DNA of 64,000 bases from VSJD01 sp964617825 (lineage in GTDB: Bacteria > Verrucomicrobiota > Kiritimatiellia > JAAZAB01): NCBI GenBank assembly GCA_964617825.1, contig CAZTWL010000009.1, positions 54,818 to 118,817 of the forward strand. Direction: 5' to 3'. This document shows, in pieces, positions 52,433 through 61,760 of the stretch. The stretch's first letter is position 1. Each line of letters starts with the position of its first letter. Both the position numbers and the translations under genes were made by a program. The notes under the pieces were generated by a model. The model saw only the letters and a program-made list of their open reading frames with translations. It did not search any database and was not told the DNA's origin.

Positions 52433-54792
52433 AAACGGTTGAATCCATCAAACTGTCTGATGTCCTCAAACTTGTGGTCAAACCCAGGTACATCCTCGGT
52501 ACAACGTACACGCTGAGTCTCGCCTTTTTCGAGTCGGTCGTGTTTCCGTTCGTTGACCGCACGAATCTCAAGTCCTGTCTAATCCTCTGTGACATGATCG
52601 GTTATCAACGGGCACTCACAGAAAGTTCGGCTCTTCTTGGAGCTGCGCAGGACTACATGGTTGTGCCTGCCCCAATCGAAGATTGTTTCCATCCAAAGGT
52701 CTGGCTTGTCATCGGTGAGCGCAAAGCCCTCCTGTTGGCTGGAAGCGGCAACCTGACGCAGGCAGGATTCATGACGAATGCCGAGTATTTCGACGTGCTT
52801 TACTTCACAGATGAAAATCCAGCAACTCCCGAGATCATGGGGAACGTGCGACGTTTTCTCAAAGGACTGGCTGGCATGTGGCCCTCCGAGGACTCCCCAT
52901 ACTTATTGTGTATCGAAACACTCGTGCATATGGAGGAGGCTCTCGCCGGTTTCCCGACCAAAGTAAGTGAAGACCCTACCCCACGATTCTTGCATTCCTT
53001 TGGCGGATCGTTGATTGATCAGATGCCATTAATCTCCAGTGCTCGCGAACTGTATGTGGCCGCACCATTCTTCGGCAACAGCCTTGATGGACTCAATGCA
53101 CTGGTCGACCGCTACAGACCGACAAAACTGCACGTATTTCCTGGTGTCCACAACGGCAAAGCGACTGACATCCCGCTCAAAGAGGTCGCTAAGACCTATA
53201 AGTCGGCAAAAGTTGCACGGATTTCTGTCTCTGGTAAGTCCGGAGCCTTTGCACATCTGAAACTCTACGGTGTTGCTGGAGACGGAAATACGTGCTGGCT
53301 CTACTGCACGAGCGCCAATTGCACGGCAGCCGCATGGAAAGGAAGGAACGTGGAGGCTGGATTGCTGCGTCCCGTGCAGCCATCAGTTCTGGATGACTAT
53401 TTTGTGTCAGATAAAGCCGAGTTGCCCGAGGGATCTGTCCTTTATAAACAGGACGGTTCAGCAGCCAACACGATCTACTGTTGGGGTTCTGACTCGGGTG
53501 CTGGACTTGATCTTGCCGTAGCAGCCAGTTCCAGGAAACACCTCCCGCTTAGAGACGTCATACTTACGATCAGCGCCGGCAGCAATATTGCTACGTGCCA
53601 AAAAACCATTCTTTTTCAAGACGCCCCCTATACTTACTTGCCGTGGGCCGCTTTTGAGGGCAGGCATCGCCCACGTAAGATGGCGATATGCCTTCAGGTC
53701 ACAGCCCGAAATGCTGAAGGCAAAGCAGTGCATGGTGGGTGCCTCGTCGAGAATAGACTCCTACTCACAGCCGACCCAATACATCGCAGCGCATGGCGCG
53801 GCGCTCTCGCTCTGCTTGACGCTGAGGGTGTTCCTGAGCTCGCTGATATTGCCGCTATTTTCACTCTCGCAAGGGACCTTTTCGACGGTACGCTGCTCCA
53901 CCCCTCGCAAAATTTGCCCGGATGTGAAAGCGAGCCAGAAACTATCAAAGAAAAGAAGGAGCCTCCATCGATCGCCGTTTGGCCGCCACAACCGGATCCG
54001 CGTGATCTCCAAAAGAGCATTGGCAGAACGGCCGCGGGTCAATTGCAGTGGTTTCAGAGGATCATGCAGACGTTTTTGAAAGCTGAGATGCCCGATGATC
54101 CGACTTCTCAACAGACAGAGACCGTCTATCAATCAGATGATGAAACCACTGAAGATTCCGAAAGCGCTTTACGCCGAAAAGAGGAGGAGCAACAACGCAC
54201 TCTCAGCGTGGCTGAGCGAATGTGGGGTCATGCATGTTGGGATTATGAACATCTGCGAAACCGACTAAGGGAACTCTGCCCGACTGAAAGGCAGGCTCCC
54301 AATCTTTGGATGGCCGCCATCTTTACGTTCCTGCCAACGATTGCGGTTCTCCGAGCGGCGAAGCGTATGGCTCCCGATGTCGACTATAAAGTTAGCAATG
54401 AGTATCTCTGTGAGCACTTCATACGGATCATGCTGGACGAGCGTAAACAGCATGATGATTTTTGCTGCCCAAAAGGATTCCGTTACACCAGAGAAAAATT
54501 TCCCGCCTTGGCTGACGACCTGCGGACTAGCTTCAAGGTCCATATCCATCCAGACCTAACGAACATAATGCTCGCGCTCATTGCCGACTGGAAACTACGC
54601 GTTCCAGAGGGCCTCTATTCCCAAATGTGGCCGAAATACGTCAATCAGGTCTGCGAGAATGACTATCACCCCAGCGCTGATAACTGCGAGTCATGCCTGC
54701 GAATCTGGCGCCGGTATGTTTCCGATGAGACCAGAACTGTCACCGACGCCGAATTTTCCAAGGTTTTCAACACACTTTGCAGCATGAGATGA
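52429..54792 (+). CDS. Phospholipase D-family nuclease-like protein
   Basis: A 787-residue protein with two HKD-like half-sites: 'CFHPKVWLVIGERKALLLAG' followed by 'SGNLT' (about 84-110), and 'FAHLKLYGVA' with 'TSANCTAAAW' (about 275-305). The pair forms the active site of PLD-superfamily nucleases such as those found in DISARM-like systems; the aspartate of the HKD motif is not obvious, so activity is uncertain. The C-terminal 400 residues are unassigned. It is coupled upstream to the PD-(D/E)XK gene and lies 12 bases before the next gene. Confidence 0.8.
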   Translation: MKTVESIKLSDVLKLVVKPRYILGTTYTLSLAFFESVVFPFVDRTNLKSCLILCDMIGYQRALTESSALLGAAQDYMVVPAPIEDCFHPKVWLVIGERKALLLAGSGNLTQAGFMTNAEYFDVLYFTDENPATPEIMGNVRRFLKGLAGMWPSEDSPYLLCIETLVHMEEALAGFPTKVSEDPTPRFLHSFGGSLIDQMPLISSARELYVAAPFFGNSLDGLNALVDRYRPTKLHVFPGVHNGKATDIPLKEVAKTYKSAKVARISVSGKSGAFAHLKLYGVAGDGNTCWLYCTSANCTAAAWKGRNVEAGLLRPVQPSVLDDYFVSDKAELPEGSVLYKQDGSAANTIYCWGSDSGAGLDLAVAASSRKHLPLRDVILTISAGSNIATCQKTILFQDAPYTYLPWAAFEGRHRPRKMAICLQVTARNAEGKAVHGGCLVENRLLLTADPIHRSAWRGALALLDAEGVPELADIAAIFTLARDLFDGTLLHPSQNLPGCESEPETIKEKKEPPSIAVWPPQPDPRDLQKSIGRTAAGQLQWFQRIMQTFLKAEMPDDPTSQQTETVYQSDDETTEDSESALRRKEEEQQRTLSVAERMWGHACWDYEHLRNRLRELCPTERQAPNLWMAAIFTFLPTIAVLRAAKRMAPDVDYKVSNEYLCEHFIRIMLDERKQHDDFCCPKGFRYTREKFPALADDLRTSFKVHIHPDLTNIMLALIADWKLRVPEGLYSQMWPKYVNQVCENDYHPSADNCESCLRIWRRYVSDETRTVTDAEFSKVFNTLCSMR

Positions 54793-54804
54793 AAGGGATC
54801 GAAT

Positions 54805-56442
54805 ATGAAGCACCTGCCAGGCAAGCCATTTACGATTAAGGACTTCTCCCCACAGGGTGGAGGAATCGACTTCCTTGGCCTGCGCTGGGTAGGCCTCACG
54901 ATCGTTGGCAGGGATCTCATCCCAGAACTCAACAACGTTACCACCGACATGGGCACTTTCTTTCTCGGCGCTTGGATCCCCTGGAAATTCCATCAACTTT
55001 GTCAGAACGAGAAGGATTATACCGAGAAGAAATACAAAGCCTTTCGGGAAAAGATCGAAGTTGCCCTTTCGTTGACTTTTCGGGAAGAAAGCGGGCTTGA
55101 CCGAGACTACGGGGATGTCCGTAATCGTATCGGCAACAAGCAATCATGTTCTATGCCCACAGTGCTCAGTTTTAAGGCCGCACACAGAAACGACTCAAAC
55201 AGTCTATACGCCGCGGCGATCTACGGGCCATCCATCCATGCTCTTGGACTTATTACATCCTACCGTTCGCAAGCGCAGAGCGGGAAAGAGCCGCTAAGCA
55301 TTGCTGTGACTGGGGATGATTCGGACACTACCCACATTGTGACGGGGGTGGATGCTAGTCTAAAAAAAGCGACAAACTATCGACTGATCGCATCTCTCGA
55401 TTCGCCCGAGTTTGATTGGAACGACATCCGCCTCCTCGGTAAAGCTGGCCTTGACCCGGCTCGCTATCGTGCGTTGGCATATATGACTCTCAAGGAAGCC
55501 TTTTCACGCAAGCTTTTGCCCCAAACTCCACATGACCCCGGCTATGCTCGGACATTAACCGCACGACTCATACTTACTACAATTCGACAGCGCTCCGGCC
55601 TTTCGGCGGAAGATATGCGGAATGTCTGGTACGCTGGCATGTTTAGCAATGGAAAGCCCTTCAAAATCAAGGATGAACAGCTCTCAGCCCAGCAAACTCG
55701 CTGGTCATTTTTCATGGCTAGACAGTATCAACGGTATGCTATCGAACTCTTTCTCTGGTGCTTCGAAGACGGTTTGCTCAATGGCTGTCGCGCTGTGGAC
55801 GAGGTGATTGATCACTGGATGAACCGCTCCAAGTCTGGAGGGGAACCGCTCCGGGGGACTTTCCATGACATACTCAAGACACGCGTAGGACGACTACTCC
55901 GGAAGGACGACATCCTCACCTCCCAAGCTTGGAATGATGAGGTGCCCCCTGGCGATAGTCGATTCGAATACGTGGAAGAACCGCAAAATGATAAAGCCGT
56001 TTTCCACGGTCTCAGTATGCTGGCCGGTTGGTATTGGCGTATGCTCTCTCGTGAACAGACAGGGACAATGAAGGAGCTACTGACCCTTGGCGGATCGGAC
56101 AGAATGAGTATGAGTTGGTTTCTTCAGTGGCTCCGCCTACGGCAGGACAGACCAATTCGGGACCTCCTCAACGACATCTTCTCTGACTTGATCTTCGCTC
56201 AGCACATGCGCATTGCACTTGCTCGTTTCGACGGCACCGCGCAGCGGCTTCGCTTCCTTTTGGGAGACAGTGGGATTGAACCCACCGTCAGTGCCCGTGC
56301 GGACCTTGGTCAGGTAGGACTCCCTTGGATGCCCGACCGCCTCGATACATTGATTTCTCTGCTGTGCGACTGTGACATTTTGACTGAAAATAAAGACACG
56401 TTGGGTACCGGATCCAGGGCTAAAGCCGTCATGGATGGATGA
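54805..56442 (+). CDS. Large unknown protein of the PLD operon
   Basis: A 545-residue soluble protein. I do not recognise a family. It is mixed alpha/beta in the first third ('GGGIDFLGLRWVGLTIVGRD', 'LYAAAIYGPSIHALGLITSY') and mostly helical afterwards ('RQYQRYAIELFLWCFEDGLL'). No nuclease, ATPase or membrane motif was found. It starts 12 bases after the PLD gene, so it is probably its partner. An Asp-rich stretch near 172-176 ('TGDDSD') is not a recognisable site. Confidence 0.75.
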   Translation: MKHLPGKPFTIKDFSPQGGGIDFLGLRWVGLTIVGRDLIPELNNVTTDMGTFFLGAWIPWKFHQLCQNEKDYTEKKYKAFREKIEVALSLTFREESGLDRDYGDVRNRIGNKQSCSMPTVLSFKAAHRNDSNSLYAAAIYGPSIHALGLITSYRSQAQSGKEPLSIAVTGDDSDTTHIVTGVDASLKKATNYRLIASLDSPEFDWNDIRLLGKAGLDPARYRALAYMTLKEAFSRKLLPQTPHDPGYARTLTARLILTTIRQRSGLSAEDMRNVWYAGMFSNGKPFKIKDEQLSAQQTRWSFFMARQYQRYAIELFLWCFEDGLLNGCRAVDEVIDHWMNRSKSGGEPLRGTFHDILKTRVGRLLRKDDILTSQAWNDEVPPGDSRFEYVEEPQNDKAVFHGLSMLAGWYWRMLSREQTGTMKELLTLGGSDRMSMSWFLQWLRLRQDRPIRDLLNDIFSDLIFAQHMRIALARFDGTAQRLRFLLGDSGIEPTVSARADLGQVGLPWMPDRLDTLISLLCDCDILTENKDTLGTGSRAKAVMDG

Positions 56443-56508
56443 GCAGTATACTTCCGAGAAGCGTGGCAGGATGAATTTAATGCGCAAACAACACTTGGAG
56501 TGGGAACT

Positions 56509-56646
56509 ATGAGCGATCTTAATTTCACCGTTCAATACTATGATGACCATCATAGGCAAGCGCTACAAAATATGACGTTCTCAGACTCGCTGAATCATCT
56601 CATCCAGAATGGGCTAGTGGGACAAGGAGAAATCCAACGTGCATAA
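56509..56646 (+). CDS. Small unknown protein, 45 residues
   Basis: A short frame 'MSDLNFTVQYYDDHHRQALQ...' ending at TAA 56644-56646. GGAG lies about 10 bases upstream. It is acidic and rich in His, Asp and Gln. It sits in an otherwise empty gap of about 390 bases after the PLD operon (56443-56830). It could be a small partner or a remnant. Confidence 0.35.
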   Translation: MSDLNFTVQYYDDHHRQALQNMTFSDSLNHLIQNGLVGQGEIQRA

Positions 56647-56830
56647 TGTTCGCATCTCGACATTCACACATATTTCTGAATATCGGTATTCATGCTATCG
56701 CGTCACGAACTAAGCATAAAAAGATTTGGTCCATCCCTGTAATTAATAGTTAATATTTGCGTGCACGGGATGAATTTGGGAAGTAGGGCATTTGCAATTC
56801 AGCCTTGCTGCAAGGGAAGGATGAAACTTT

Positions 56831-57865
56831 ATGTCAGGGAAAAACACATCATTCGATGCTTGGATGCGGGATCGGCAGATTGCTTGGCGTAACAAGTCGG
56901 GTAATGTCGAATGCCGCGAACAGGGCTGGCAGAACGGTGGCCAATACCCATGGATTCTGCCGAGTAAAAAATGGGAGCAGTCTCTCTGGCCGGGTATCTG
57001 CACCGGCAGATCCAACTCTCTGAATGACTATCTCGTGAAGGATGGAATTCAGGCGCATCAGGGTAAGCATAACCTAAAAAGTTCGTGGGTGTTGTGTGCA
57101 AATCTGTATTTTCCGTTTCGCGAGACCGCCGAGGGTCGTGCCTTACTCGCTGGATTTCTTCGCGAGCATGTGTCAAAAAATGTGCAAACAGTGACGGAAC
57201 TGCATTTGGAATATGCGGAAGATGGGGATTTGCATCCCTCGGCGTTGCTGGGTGAAATGGGTGGAAAGCGAGGGAGCGGGCAAACCTCGCCCGATCTGGC
57301 CTTTCACGTCAACGGTGGCCGCGGGTTGATCCTGATCGAAAGCAAACTGACCGAACACTCCTTTTACCCATGCTCGGCCCGGCGAACGACGGACAGCAAA
57401 GACCGTTCTGGCAACCCCGATCCTGCGCGCTGTCTGAACATGACATCCGTGCTGGCCGATACAGTGCATCAGTGCCATCAATGTGTCTGGGGTCGAAAGT
57501 ATTGGGACATTCTTCGCCCAGTAGTAAATGAGGACGCTATGCGTGCCCTGACGTGCTGTCCCGCCGCCCATGCCGGCTACCAACTGTTCCGGCAACAAGC
57601 CTTGGCAGAGGGTATTGCAAAAAGCGGCAAGTATGATCTGGTCTATTCCTGTGTCGCTCTCGATGCCCGTAACGCAGCCCTCCTAGATTGTCTTGTTAAG
57701 ACCGGGATTTCCGATCTCAAGACCGGTTGGGCAACCCTATTCAATGGCAAGGCGCACTTTAAAGTCTTCGAACATCAGCAGTGGGTGGCATGGGTCAAAG
57801 ACCATGGCGACAAGTCGATTTGGCGCACATGGTTGAGCTATGTCGAGGATCGCTATGGTTACTGA
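56831..57865 (+). CDS. PGN_0703-type putative restriction endonuclease
   Basis: A 344-residue protein. The nuclease core is 'QTSPDLAFHVNGGRGLILIE' followed by 'SKLTEHSFYPCSAR': the Asp and the E-S-K triplet (about 153-171) fit PD-(D/E)XK enzymes. The surrounding 'CGHQC'-like cysteine/histidine positions further on ('HQCHQCVWGRKYW') and the general layout match my memory of the PGN_0703 family. AAGGAAGG lies about 11 bases before the ATG. It stands alone, with gaps on both sides, so it may be an independent defence gene. Confidence 0.7.
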   Translation: MSGKNTSFDAWMRDRQIAWRNKSGNVECREQGWQNGGQYPWILPSKKWEQSLWPGICTGRSNSLNDYLVKDGIQAHQGKHNLKSSWVLCANLYFPFRETAEGRALLAGFLREHVSKNVQTVTELHLEYAEDGDLHPSALLGEMGGKRGSGQTSPDLAFHVNGGRGLILIESKLTEHSFYPCSARRTTDSKDRSGNPDPARCLNMTSVLADTVHQCHQCVWGRKYWDILRPVVNEDAMRALTCCPAAHAGYQLFRQQALAEGIAKSGKYDLVYSCVALDARNAALLDCLVKTGISDLKTGWATLFNGKAHFKVFEHQQWVAWVKDHGDKSIWRTWLSYVEDRYGY

Positions 57866-57939
57866 TGTGAAATGCGAATGGCCGACGCGCGTCGGTGGAA
57901 TTCTCCCTGACGAATGCGGAAGAAAAGGATAGTTAGACC

Positions 57940-59277
57940 ATGCCTGAAAAAAAACAACGCGTGACAGTGCGCAGCGAAGCTCCGGATCAATATCCGTTCT
58001 GGAACGATCGAGAACCGCACCACTCGGTGATGAAGTGTGACGAAGACTATTGCGTTGTCTTGACGTGGGAGCCTGGCGGGAACATCGAGGATAATTGTCT
58101 AAGGTGGCGTTTCATCACACTCAAAGGGAATGCACTAAACGTCCGCCCCGTTCAACTCCCATCGAATACACGCCCTTTATGTGTCCCATTGAAAATTGAA
58201 TCTTCCTTGAGAGTAGTCAGACATCTGGTCGACATGGTTAATGGCCGTATTTCCTGGAGCATTTTTGATCCGAATCCTCCTAAAGATTTTGGCCGGCTGA
58301 TGGCAAAAGGACTCTTTGCAATCAACTTTTTCATCGGGTTGCACGCTGGTAAGGAACCCGTGCTGGTCCCGATACGGACAAAGGATGGTTACACAGAGAA
58401 GCAACGGGATGATATTGCGAAACTACTGACCGACCCGCATGATCCCGGCACCAAGATGCTGATAGAGATCCTGAATTTCATCCTAAACACATGCAAACCG
58501 ATAAAGGTGGATGAGGAACTATTGAGTGTGCAAGACAGGCAGCTTAGAATGGTTCTACAGTTTATTGAGGAGCAAATTGGCAAAGAAATAACGCTGTCTG
58601 TTCTTCAAGCTGGCGTCGAGATAGCTTATCTTGATAGGCCACTCACTGAAATGGACGTAAGGTACCTATTGAAGAATCCCGTGAAGATGTATTCCGGGCT
58701 TTTTGATCAATGGGCCAAAGAGACAATGAAAACGCGAGGCATCTCTAAGAGCGAGGCGGAGCAATTCCTTGCGAAACACGTGACCTTCCTTGCCAAGTGC
58801 GAAGGATGGCGAGGCTTGCACATCTATCCCATTGAGGAAATATCGGTAGACGTGCTGGAAAGCAAAGAATTGGCCCCCTTCAAGATCGCTCAAGATGCCT
58901 ATTATGAAAGGGGCTCACGCCTGGAGAATTGGCTTGGGACGGCGGCGAAGCATGAGCCTGCAGCAGGAATAGAAACAAGCAGTACCCCCATTGTCTCCTC
59001 TGAGCAGGGAAACTCCCCGGTCGCCGAGAAAATCTCTAAGGCACTCAGAGAAAAGCGGGCGAAAGCGGCGAAAGCGAATCGAACTGTAAAAGACGAAGGT
59101 GATAGGGGAAAAATCAAGGCAGCAGTTCGACGGAAAATAAAACAAGGATATACTTCTAATCAGGCTCATAATGATGTTGTTGCACTCTGCGAAGGCAAAG
59201 AAAATCTGTTGGATTTGAAGCAAGGTCCTTACTTTTTATCAGCACGAAGCGTGATGCGAATAGTTGCAAATAAATAG
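57940..59277 (+). CDS. Unknown protein with basic C-terminal tail
   Basis: A 445-residue protein of no family I know. The first 330 residues are globular and mixed alpha/beta ('CVVLTWEPGGNIEDNCLRWR', 'RLMAKGLFAINFFIGLHAGK'). A linker rich in Ser and Ala (about 340-365) leads to a strongly basic helical stretch ('KALREKRAKAAKANRTVKDE') and a terminal segment that looks helix-turn-helix-like ('YTSNQAHNDVVALC', 'LSARSVMRIVANK'). It may bind nucleic acid. Two terminators follow directly, so it closes the locus. Confidence 0.7.
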   Translation: MPEKKQRVTVRSEAPDQYPFWNDREPHHSVMKCDEDYCVVLTWEPGGNIEDNCLRWRFITLKGNALNVRPVQLPSNTRPLCVPLKIESSLRVVRHLVDMVNGRISWSIFDPNPPKDFGRLMAKGLFAINFFIGLHAGKEPVLVPIRTKDGYTEKQRDDIAKLLTDPHDPGTKMLIEILNFILNTCKPIKVDEELLSVQDRQLRMVLQFIEEQIGKEITLSVLQAGVEIAYLDRPLTEMDVRYLLKNPVKMYSGLFDQWAKETMKTRGISKSEAEQFLAKHVTFLAKCEGWRGLHIYPIEEISVDVLESKELAPFKIAQDAYYERGSRLENWLGTAAKHEPAAGIETSSTPIVSSEQGNSPVAEKISKALREKRAKAAKANRTVKDEGDRGKIKAAVRRKIKQGYTSNQAHNDVVALCEGKENLLDLKQGPYFLSARSVMRIVANK

Positions 59278-59292
59278 CTAGTATTTGGCGGC

Positions 59293-59319
59293 ATTGGCGG
59301 AGCAATTTGCTCCGCCAAT
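59293..59319 (+). terminator. Hairpin terminator 1
   Basis: A perfect 12-bp stem (ATTGGCGGAGCA / TGCTCCGCCAAT) with a 3-base loop, 16 bases after the preceding stop, followed by AATTGTTTT. Confidence 0.8.
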
Positions 59320-59328
59320 AATTGTTTT

Positions 59329-59368
59329 AGGCCGGTTTCCCTAATGGAACCGGCCTTTTTCTTTTTCC
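59329..59368 (+). terminator. Intrinsic terminator 2
   Basis: AGGCCGGTTTCC pairs with GGAACCGGCCT (one bulged T) and is followed by TTTTTCTTTTT. A classic Rho-independent terminator, in tandem with the first. Confidence 0.9.
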
Positions 59369-59529
59369 AGTTGGCGCAGCAAGCGGCTCGCAGTTCCCTG
59401 TTCGCTATAAGAAGAGCAGTGAAAAACAAGATATAAGTCCGAGTGACACTGCAACTATGCGACGGTTAAATCTTGTATATACGGGCTTTTCGCTTACGGG
59501 CTGGGAGTGACCTGCGAAGGAGGAGAATC

Positions 59530-59877
59530 ATGGTAACGCTCGAAGAATTCCTGGTTCAATACACGAGTGCGCCGATGGACATCAAGCAGGCAATGCTTGA
59601 GGCCGGCGCCCGCGTCCTTGACGGCGCTGTTAAACCTGAACCGGACGAACATTTTTACACTCTCAAAGAGGTCACGCCGTTGGTCGGTCTCCATCATTAC
59701 GGCTCTTTGTCACGACTTCAGGTTCAGCGGGTAGGAGTGTCATATGGTGGGAGACTGGTATATCGATTATCGGATGTCCGCCGTTACTTGCTGTCCGCTG
59801 AATGCATGGCAATTCGAAATGAACTCCGTCGGCAACGCAATGAGCAAAAAGGAGGCAAACATGCAGCAGCTAGTTGA
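59530..59877 (+). CDS. HTH-like DNA-binding protein of the replication module
   Basis: A 115-residue protein. Residues 40-90 ('FYTLKEVTPLVGLHHYGSLS' then 'RLQVQRVGVSYGGRLVYRLS') form a winged-helix/HTH-like domain with a DVRRYL helix; the tail is basic. GGAGGAG lies 5 bases before the ATG at 59530. It starts the three-gene replication cluster and may regulate it or bind the origin. Confidence 0.65.
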   Translation: MVTLEEFLVQYTSAPMDIKQAMLEAGARVLDGAVKPEPDEHFYTLKEVTPLVGLHHYGSLSRLQVQRVGVSYGGRLVYRLSDVRRYLLSAECMAIRNELRRQRNEQKGGKHAAAS

Positions 59878-59935
59878 TGCGTCGGAGTATAAGTTGAGGC
59901 AGGCATGTTAGAAAACGTAATATGGAGGCGCAATT

Positions 59936-60685
59936 ATGGACACGGAACGCAGAGAGCTTCGTTGGATTTGTTTGACAACTTCGATTTTCGATGATGCTAA
60001 AATCAAGATCATTGAGTCCATGCCGGAAGGCGATGCGCTGATCAACTGCTGGTTGCGCTTGCTCTGCATGGCCGGCAAAAGTAACGCGGATGGCGTAATT
60101 ATCATTGCGCCACGAATTCAGATGAATGATGAAACATTGGCGCTGTTACTCAATAAGTCGGTGCTGATTGTCCGGTTGGCTTTGGAAACGTTTCAACGCA
60201 TGGGCATGATTGAACTTGTTGAGGGATGCGGCTTACGGATCGTAAATTGGGAAAAGCACCAGAACTCGCAAGGATTGGCTCGGGCGCGTGAAAAAGCCAA
60301 ACTGCGCGCCGCAAAATACCGCGAACGGCAAAAACTGTTGCCTGCGGCAAACTCCCCAGCCGATTATCCAAGCCAACCGGTATCCGATCCGTTTTACGGT
60401 TGTGCGCCGGAAGTGGTTGAACGTTGGCAAGCCGCATTCAAAATCTTGTCCGCGACGGGCAGATTACCGGTGCTTAGGATTGAGCACCTGGACCTGGTTG
60501 ACCGGGAACATCCACAGGCACGACTTGTCGAGCATATAGACGAGGTGGTGGCCGAGGCCAAGGCCGAGTCCGGTCCAATCCGCAACATATTGAAATGGCT
60601 ACGACCTGTTGTCATTGCCCTGGAGCGACGTGTTATACAACGCAATGCTGCGCAAACGGCAGCTTGCACGACAGATAAATTCTAA
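59936..60685 (+). CDS. Phage replisome organizer-like replication protein
   Basis: A 249-residue protein whose N-terminal 120 residues fit the phage replisome organizer domain: 'WICLTTSIFDDAKIKIIESM', 'INCWLRLLCMAGKSNADGVI', and 'LETFQRMGMIELVEG' ending in 'IVNWEKHQN'. It is expected to bind the element's origin and recruit the helicase loader encoded next. A DnaD-like C-terminal part covers about 150-230. It is 12 bases upstream of the DnaC-like gene. Confidence 0.88.
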   Translation: MDTERRELRWICLTTSIFDDAKIKIIESMPEGDALINCWLRLLCMAGKSNADGVIIIAPRIQMNDETLALLLNKSVLIVRLALETFQRMGMIELVEGCGLRIVNWEKHQNSQGLARAREKAKLRAAKYRERQKLLPAANSPADYPSQPVSDPFYGCAPEVVERWQAAFKILSATGRLPVLRIEHLDLVDREHPQARLVEHIDEVVAEAKAESGPIRNILKWLRPVVIALERRVIQRNAAQTAACTTDKF

Positions 60686-60697
60686 TGGAGACCCAAA

Positions 60698-61636
60698 ATG
60701 AAAATTCAATATGAATTTATGCCTGATGGCAAAACAACAGATGAATTGAAGGAGAAGTGGTGGACGGCACCCGTCGACAGAAATTCGTGTCCCTGTATAA
60801 GTCGGTTTTGGTGGCCGCACCTTCATCCTCAATTGGAACGGCGGGCGCAAAATTTCTCCATTGGCGCAGACATTCGATTGGGGCGTAAATCCATCCCTCC
60901 CGAAGCAATCCGCGCTAAGTATTTATCCAAAATTAGAGATTTTACCGAAGAATCGGACAAATTCATTCGTGCCGATCGCGTTGCGTTTATTCAGCAGTAT
61001 ATTCCACCTCGCTATCGAGTGCCGATCGATCGCACACGTCTTAAGAATCCGGCGGCATTCGACAAAGTTCAAGCCTGGGCGCCCGGTGGCGAGCGGCCCG
61101 GCCTTGTCGTTATAGGTGACACTGGCCGCGGGAAGACATTGGCAGTGTATACGCGGCTGGCACAAATCTATATCGAAACGGGACTGCGTTTCATTGCCCT
61201 GACAGCAGATAACTTGAAGTCGTGGGTCTTATTATTGTCCCGGCGGAACCCCGATGAAGAATACGAGGACCATAGCCCGTGTTCACCCTGGTGGCGTGCG
61301 CTGATGAATCCATATCCATGTGATGACGACACTTTGGAGACCTTCACAAACAAGTTGACCCGCGTAGATGTGCTTTTCATTGATGACTTGTCCCAAACAA
61401 AGTTGACGCCTGTTTATGCAGAGCGGCTCTTTTCTATCATCGAAAATCGTACTTCGCACGGGAAAGCGCTTGTTGTTACGGTTCAAATGGGCAAGGCCGC
61501 GTTGGTCAACAAACTAGCGGGGTATGAAGCCGCATTTTTAGACACCGCTGATTGTCTGGCCCGACGGATTGAGGATTATTGTCAGCCAGTGAATTTCGGT
61601 CGTAACCCAGCGTCGGAGCCATCGAAAAGCAACTAA
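60698..61636 (+). CDS. DnaC/IstB-like AAA+ helicase loader
   Basis: A 312-residue ATPase with Walker A 'VVIGDTGRGKTLAVYTRLA' (about 137-155) and Walker B 'VDVLFIDDLSQTKLT' (about 225-239), as in DnaC-type loaders. The N-terminus has a cysteine/aromatic region ('NSCPCISRFWWPHL'). It should load the host DnaB onto DNA opened by the organizer protein. Its presence shows the element can direct its own replication. A terminator follows. Confidence 0.88.
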   Translation: MKIQYEFMPDGKTTDELKEKWWTAPVDRNSCPCISRFWWPHLHPQLERRAQNFSIGADIRLGRKSIPPEAIRAKYLSKIRDFTEESDKFIRADRVAFIQQYIPPRYRVPIDRTRLKNPAAFDKVQAWAPGGERPGLVVIGDTGRGKTLAVYTRLAQIYIETGLRFIALTADNLKSWVLLLSRRNPDEEYEDHSPCSPWWRALMNPYPCDDDTLETFTNKLTRVDVLFIDDLSQTKLTPVYAERLFSIIENRTSHGKALVVTVQMGKAALVNKLAGYEAAFLDTADCLARRIEDYCQPVNFGRNPASEPSKSN

Positions 61637-61730
61637 CGCTACCGAATGTCACGTTGTTGTAACGTTACTGTTACGCCCTACACAACATGACAATGACATT
61701 ACATAAACAAAACAAAAACATAACAAAGAA

Positions 61731-61760
61731 GCTCTCTCAAGGAGAGCGCGAGACTTTTTA
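61731..61760 (+). terminator. Terminator after the replication module
   Basis: GCTCTC (61732-61737) pairs with GAGAGC (61743-61748) over a 5-base loop, followed within 8 bases by a run of T (ACTTTTTAAT). It ends transcription about 100 bases after the DnaC-like gene. Confidence 0.6.
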
